Shown here: positions 59,901-64,000 of the stretch, piece after piece
Position numbering within the stretch: the stretch's first letter is position 1
Layout of the letters: each line of letters begins with the position of its first letter
DNA from: Cercis canadensis
Lineage: Eukaryota > Streptophyta > Magnoliopsida > Fabales > Fabaceae
DNA: 64,000 bases
Assembly (NCBI GenBank): GCA_003255065.1
Contig: QAOA01001034.1
Span: 213,779-277,778, forward strand
Reading direction: 5' to 3'
The notes under the pieces: generated by a model
The model's input: the letters and a program-made list of their open reading frames with translations, nothing else
Told to the model about the DNA's origin: nothing
Databases searched by the model: none
Made by a program: the position numbers and the translations under genes

Positions 59901-60919
59901 CCTTTGGAGTTATGCTCCTGGAGTTAATTACTGGACGGCGACCAGTTGACTCAAATCATACTTTCATGGAGGATAGCTTGGTAGACTGGGTAAGTCATAT
60001 GATGCTCCAATTTTCTAGGCCTACGTTTATTTGTGAGCTGCTTTTTCAGTTTAATTGTATATATCTTGTCATCACAGGCAAGGCCTGTGCTCACACGTGC
60101 TTTGGAAGAAGAGAATTTTGATTCTCTGGTTGATCCAAGGCTCCAAAATGAATATGACCCCATTGAGATGGCTCGCATGATAGCATGCACTGCAGCTTGC
60201 ATACGTCATTCAGCACGCCGTCGACCAAGGATGAGCCAGGTAATTAACAATGTTTACTGTCATTTTTCAAGTATTACTATGCCAATCCGTATTTGATTGG
60301 CTCATATGTTGAGCAATTCTTTGGTGGAAGCAAGTTCTTTTTTATATATGTCTTAAATTCCAATCTGTTATTAATCCCCAGACTTTATGTGGCATATCAT
60401 TATGTGTGAAAGGTGGAATTTATTCAAGTATTTCTCGTATAATGGATGTGCTAGACAAAAAACAATTGTGAAGCAGGCTATTTTCCTTATTGCTGCTACT
60501 TGAAAATCTTATTTGGATTATCGTGGTCATCTCTGGACTTTAAAGTTCATATCACTGCCTGCTATAGGAAAGAATGCTTCTGATGACTTATCAATTTTAA
60601 AATACTGCAGGTTGTTCGCGCTCTGGAAGGAGATGTGTCTCTAGCTGATCTTAATGAGGGAATTAGGCCTGGACACAGCACTGTGTACAGTTCTCATGGA
60701 AGCTCGGATTATGACACTACACAGTACAAGGAGGACATGAAAAAGTTCAGGAAAATGGCATTGGGAACTCAGGAGTATGGTGCCAGCAGCGAATACAGTG
60801 GACCTACAAGTGAGTATGGTTTATACCCATCTGGTTCAAGCAGCGAAGGCCAGACCACCCGGGAAATGGAAATGGGAAAGACGAAGAAAAATAGTCAAGG
60901 TTTCAGTGGAGGCTCTTGA
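56938..60919 (+). CDS. Proline-rich extensin-like receptor kinase (PERK), 8 exons
   Basis: Exons: 56938-57532, 58155-58715, 59010-59096, 59181-59251, 59588-59664, 59842-59989, 60078-60239 and 60611-60919, giving 669 residues. Residues 1-145 are Pro/Ser/Thr-rich with SPPP/APPP repeats and no N-terminal signal peptide, as in the PERK family. One membrane helix (152-175) is followed by CCRKKKRRR. The kinase domain spans about 300-570: GQGGFG (306-311), VAVK (K327), HRD (421-423), DFG (441-443), APE (467-469). All catalytic residues are present, so an active Ser/Thr kinase is expected. A second Pro-rich patch precedes the kinase. The family is thought to sense cell-wall state and act in growth and wounding. 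Closest to PERK1/4/5-type by memory; subgroup uncertain. Confidence 0.95.
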
Positions 60920-62783
60920 CAACGCTTATTTATCCTGTATAAATCTATATCATAGAGTTTACACCCATGTCACATTTGATTGCAAAACTAACATGTTGTG
61001 AGTGACCTACCAATTATTATTTTTTCCACAAATTATCAGTTTTTTTTACGTTGTATCTATGAGGGCTTTATACGACAAAATAACAGGAAACTCGATTCTT
61101 TCATTTGTTGATTCAGCATTTGCCTTGAAATGCATTTGGATTTGCTTTTCATTGTTGTTAACGAGTCAATTTGCTGGTGGCTGAAATTGTAAGTAGGTTT
61201 GGTATCATTAGCACTTCATTGTCAGGTTTTTGTAAGGTGCTGTTTGTGAATTAGTGACGTGAATATCAAAGTGTTGTAATTATGACCATTTGGTTCGGAG
61301 AAAACAATTGTGCACCTCCAATCTGCAATTGCACTCTCCTTCAATGCCATTCGCTTATATTGTTGGTTGCCTCATCACATCTCACTTGTGCAATCTATTT
61401 GTAATTTTCGATTCATGACTGTGAATTTTGAAGTGAAAGGGAAGATATCCCCCTAATTTGTTTTTGGGTTATTCCTTTAGGTTAGGTGACTTGTACCCTA
61501 TCACGTGCATATATAAAACAAAGAGAAAGTTTACACCTTTATCAGAGTCATACTATGCATCTTTGTCACATGCAAAGAATCATTAAAAAGAGAGAAGATG
61601 GAGAGCACCGGCGCACATGAAGAGAAAAGAGAACAAAGCACAAGTGGGTGTAGCCTGTGAGTGACTTGCAGGCTGAGGCTCCACTTGAGAGTTGAAGGAG
61701 AGCCATCACCTACTTTCTAGTTGCCAGTTGCCAGTTGCCATTGCCATACCTCTATTGACAAAAGTTGATACCGTCTTGATCAATATAATTACCAAAATCT
61801 ACAAGTTAGAGTGAGGGTGGGAACTTTCAAACTACTTATTTAGGAACTCTTTGCAAATATAAACTAACTTCAAAGAATGGACAAAATTAGGAATATCGCT
61901 ATTAAATAATAAACTCAAATGATAGAAATTGGAAACTATATATTTGAGGATCAAATATAATCAGAAATTTAGAAAGAGAATAAATAAAATTGAGTGAATA
62001 AATCGAGAAATAAATAATAATCTCAACCATATAATATAAAGACTTAGAAAGAAAAAATTAATGATGAATAAAGAACACTTTAATTCTAAAAAATCATAAT
62101 TTTCTTTAATTAATCTCTAAATTGAGATTAAAAGTGTTTAATTTAGAGTTAATGAAGTCATATAAAAACATAGGACATTTTTTATCCATTGACTAATGAT
62201 CAAATAGACGTAAGGGTTTTTTCGCATAAATTGTGAAATTTAAAAGATTTTATGCACATTTTTAAATCTTAATTTTTTTTTTTTTTGCACTGAAAAGAGT
62301 TACGTACATTTTACTCATAAATAAATGTAATATGTAATCTGCCTAGAGCATGTGAAACAGAATTTTTAGCTAAGTAAATATATAAATTCTGAAATTCTGG
62401 TAGTGTTCTCATAAAAAATAAAATAAAAAAAATCTAATACTGTTCAAAGTGAAGCCCTTCTTAGGAAAAACGAGAGGGGAACAAAAGTAACTTTCAGAAA
62501 AAATGAACTTCAATTTCCAAAAACAGGGTTTGCAAACAATCAATTGACTTTCAAACATCAAACAAAAGCAAAATGTCTATTTCATTGCCTCAAAATGTCG
62601 AAAAGAATTTATTAGAAATGTAAAAACTCAAATGCTATTGTATCATGTCCCAGCTCTTCTCTGGAAGGGTAAAAATTGAGTCTTTGAAGGGAGGGTTAGA
62701 AACTATAACGATGATTGTCAGTATGATCACTGAAGAACTGAAGGGATGGCCGGGAGAGTTCAAGAATTGAAAAATGATTCTCG
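60920..62783. other. Intergenic region between PERK and the Mpv17-family gene
   Basis: 3' flanks of two convergent genes. AT-rich, no coding frame, and no defined repeat apart from GTTGCCA triplets near 61721-61740 and a poly-T run at about 62273-62286. Confidence 0.55.
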
Positions 62784-63192
62784 TCATCTGCATTCATCTT
62801 CTTTATCCTTCGAAGCGTGAAATGATGTAAACCACTGTTTCCAAGGTGCATTCTTCTGTTGCTCCAACCATGACAGGAAAGCACTGTCAAACAGGCAGAA
62901 CAGGTTTACAAAGAGAAGCTGGTACCTCACAGGAACATAGCGAAAATTTACAACTTGCACAACTGGCCACACACCACCTTCTAAAATCAAGGCTGGAACA
63001 AAATTCCTCTTCAAGTCTTCCTTCACCTGAGGAATAGTCTTGCCAGCGGACAATCCCATGTAAGTAAAGAAGACAAACAAATGGATGGGACCAAAAATGA
63101 GGCTATCCATTGCCACTTTAGAAGCTATAAATCGCACAGACTTTGGCTGCAGTTGAAGCTTCAGCCTTATAAATTGGTCCAAGCCTTCATAC
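62784..63192 (-). CDS. Mpv17/PMP22-family membrane protein, last exon only
   Basis: A single exon of 135 codons plus stop, with an acceptor CTTGTAG at 63193-63199. It codes YEGLDQFI, then ASKVAMDSLIFGPIHLFVFF, GVWPVVQVVNFRYVPVRYQL and CLFDSAFLSWLEQQKN. The WPxxQxxNFRxVPxxYQ pattern and the following aromatic helix are the Mpv17/PMP22 signature. Members are small four-helix proteins of peroxisomal, mitochondrial or plastid inner membranes that may form pores. Upstream exons with the family N-terminus are not visible in 63193-64000 and must lie beyond the right edge. Confidence 0.85.
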
Positions 63193-64000
63193 CTACAAGA
63201 CATGCAGGTGGGTTTAATATGAGTCGAAATCCCTTCACAGTTTATTTTTCTTGTTGCTCAAGATTCAAGGTTTTACATCTAGACATCCCAACGAGTATCT
63301 GTATTGAACAGCAGAAATTATAATTGCTCATTAAATATTTTCACAACAACCGTTCTTAAAGCTTGTTTTCAAGTAAAATGAATATCACACTGTTCATCTT
63401 GAATTCCCAAAGCAATCAACTTGCAAGCTTAGTAAATAAAAGCCGAAGTCCAAAATCTTCAGCAATTGTACCCACCTTTCAACAGAAACTACATATTTAT
63501 GTTCAGAATGAAAGGTGCAGATCCAACAAAAAATTAACAGAGGTAGTGGTTATAAGAAACCTGCCAATGTTCTCAGTTTTTCACTGGTGGAAAGATAATC
63601 TCTCTTTGTAAATAGGTAATATCCACAGGGTTCAAGTGCCTTTCTATCTCCATGTATTCTTGCAAAAGTTCCTAACTAATTTTCTTATGTCAAAAGACCT
63701 TGACTGGGATGATGAAACCTAAATTATGGGCAAACAGGAACTCAAGCTGGACGCAAACTTGTAAGCTTTTCTCACTTTCTAAGATGACTCTATGAAGAAA
63801 GAACATAAAAAAATGCACTCACTCACACACGCAGGGAGAGAAGGCCTATTTGGATCCAAGGAGCTTACTCTAGGAATCTCCTAAACTTGATGCCAATCTA
63901 CTTAGAAGTGATTGAGATGCCCTATTGCATAAATGACAAATCAATTTTATGAAGTCATATCTCAAAAATAGGGTGCAATTTCAACGCATATAGTCATCCT
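63193..64000. other. Probable intron or upstream sequence of the Mpv17-family gene
   Basis: No coding exon of the family could be found on the minus strand here. Taken as intron running off the window. Confidence 0.45.

Noticed and set aside
1-64000. CRISPR arrays, operons, phage or plasmid features
   Set aside because: The window is intron-bearing plant nuclear DNA; no regular short repeats with spacers were seen.

Overview
This window is nuclear DNA from a flowering plant, most likely a eudicot tree or shrub. The coding regions are interrupted by short GT-AG introns. The products are plant-specific (OVATE proteins, a chlorophyll b reductase, a proline-rich receptor kinase), intergenic DNA is AT-rich, and plant transposons of several classes are present. 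A Citrus-like rosid is my guess from general resemblance only (low confidence). Six single-N gaps are present. Four are flanked by near-identical direct repeats and a fifth sits where a retrotransposon haplotype meets an apparently empty haplotype, so the source is probably a heterozygous individual whose two alleles were strung together during assembly.

Layout. 1-8.4 kb: an 8-bp-TSD hAT-type element, then two minus-strand OVATE family (OFP) transcription repressor genes about 5 kb apart. 8.4-13.9 kb: non-coding, with two assembly duplications and a hairpin MITE. 13.9-19.5 kb: a tandem pair of minus-strand polyol/sugar transporter genes (MFS), the second broken by an assembly duplication that exposes a 30-bp in-frame allelic indel. 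21.2-26.4 kb: a young Ty3/gypsy chromovirus with one long gag-pol frame carrying eight nonsense codons and one frameshift. 27.7-36.0 kb: three complete genes, namely ribosomal protein eL37 (plus), a plastid-type TraB protein (minus) and an ankyrin-CbbX-type AAA ATPase (minus). 36.5-40.1 kb: an old, internally deleted Ty1/copia element with LTRs, primer site and TSD. 41.2-43.8 kb: a PIF/Harbinger-type non-autonomous element. 46.0-49.7 kb: NYC1, chlorophyll b reductase, preceded by two ABRE-type sites and a MITE. 49.7-56.9 kb: a gene desert with a truncated SINE. 56.9-60.9 kb: a PERK-type receptor-like kinase. 62.8-63.2 kb: the last exon of an Mpv17/PMP22-family gene that runs off the right edge.

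The genes do not form a pathway; this is an ordinary euchromatic plant neighbourhood. Several act in or are predicted for chloroplasts (NYC1, TraB protein). Gene models were built by hand from splice sites and reading frame: reported CDS lengths close in frame (OFP 237 and 303 aa, transporter 503 aa, eL37 95 aa, TraB 479 aa, ankyrin-AAA 480 aa, NYC1 525 aa, PERK 669 aa). I saw no convincing new biological system. The most informative signals are the apparently hemizygous retrotransposon and its one-sided nonsense pattern, the transporter allele, and the divergent eL37 copy.
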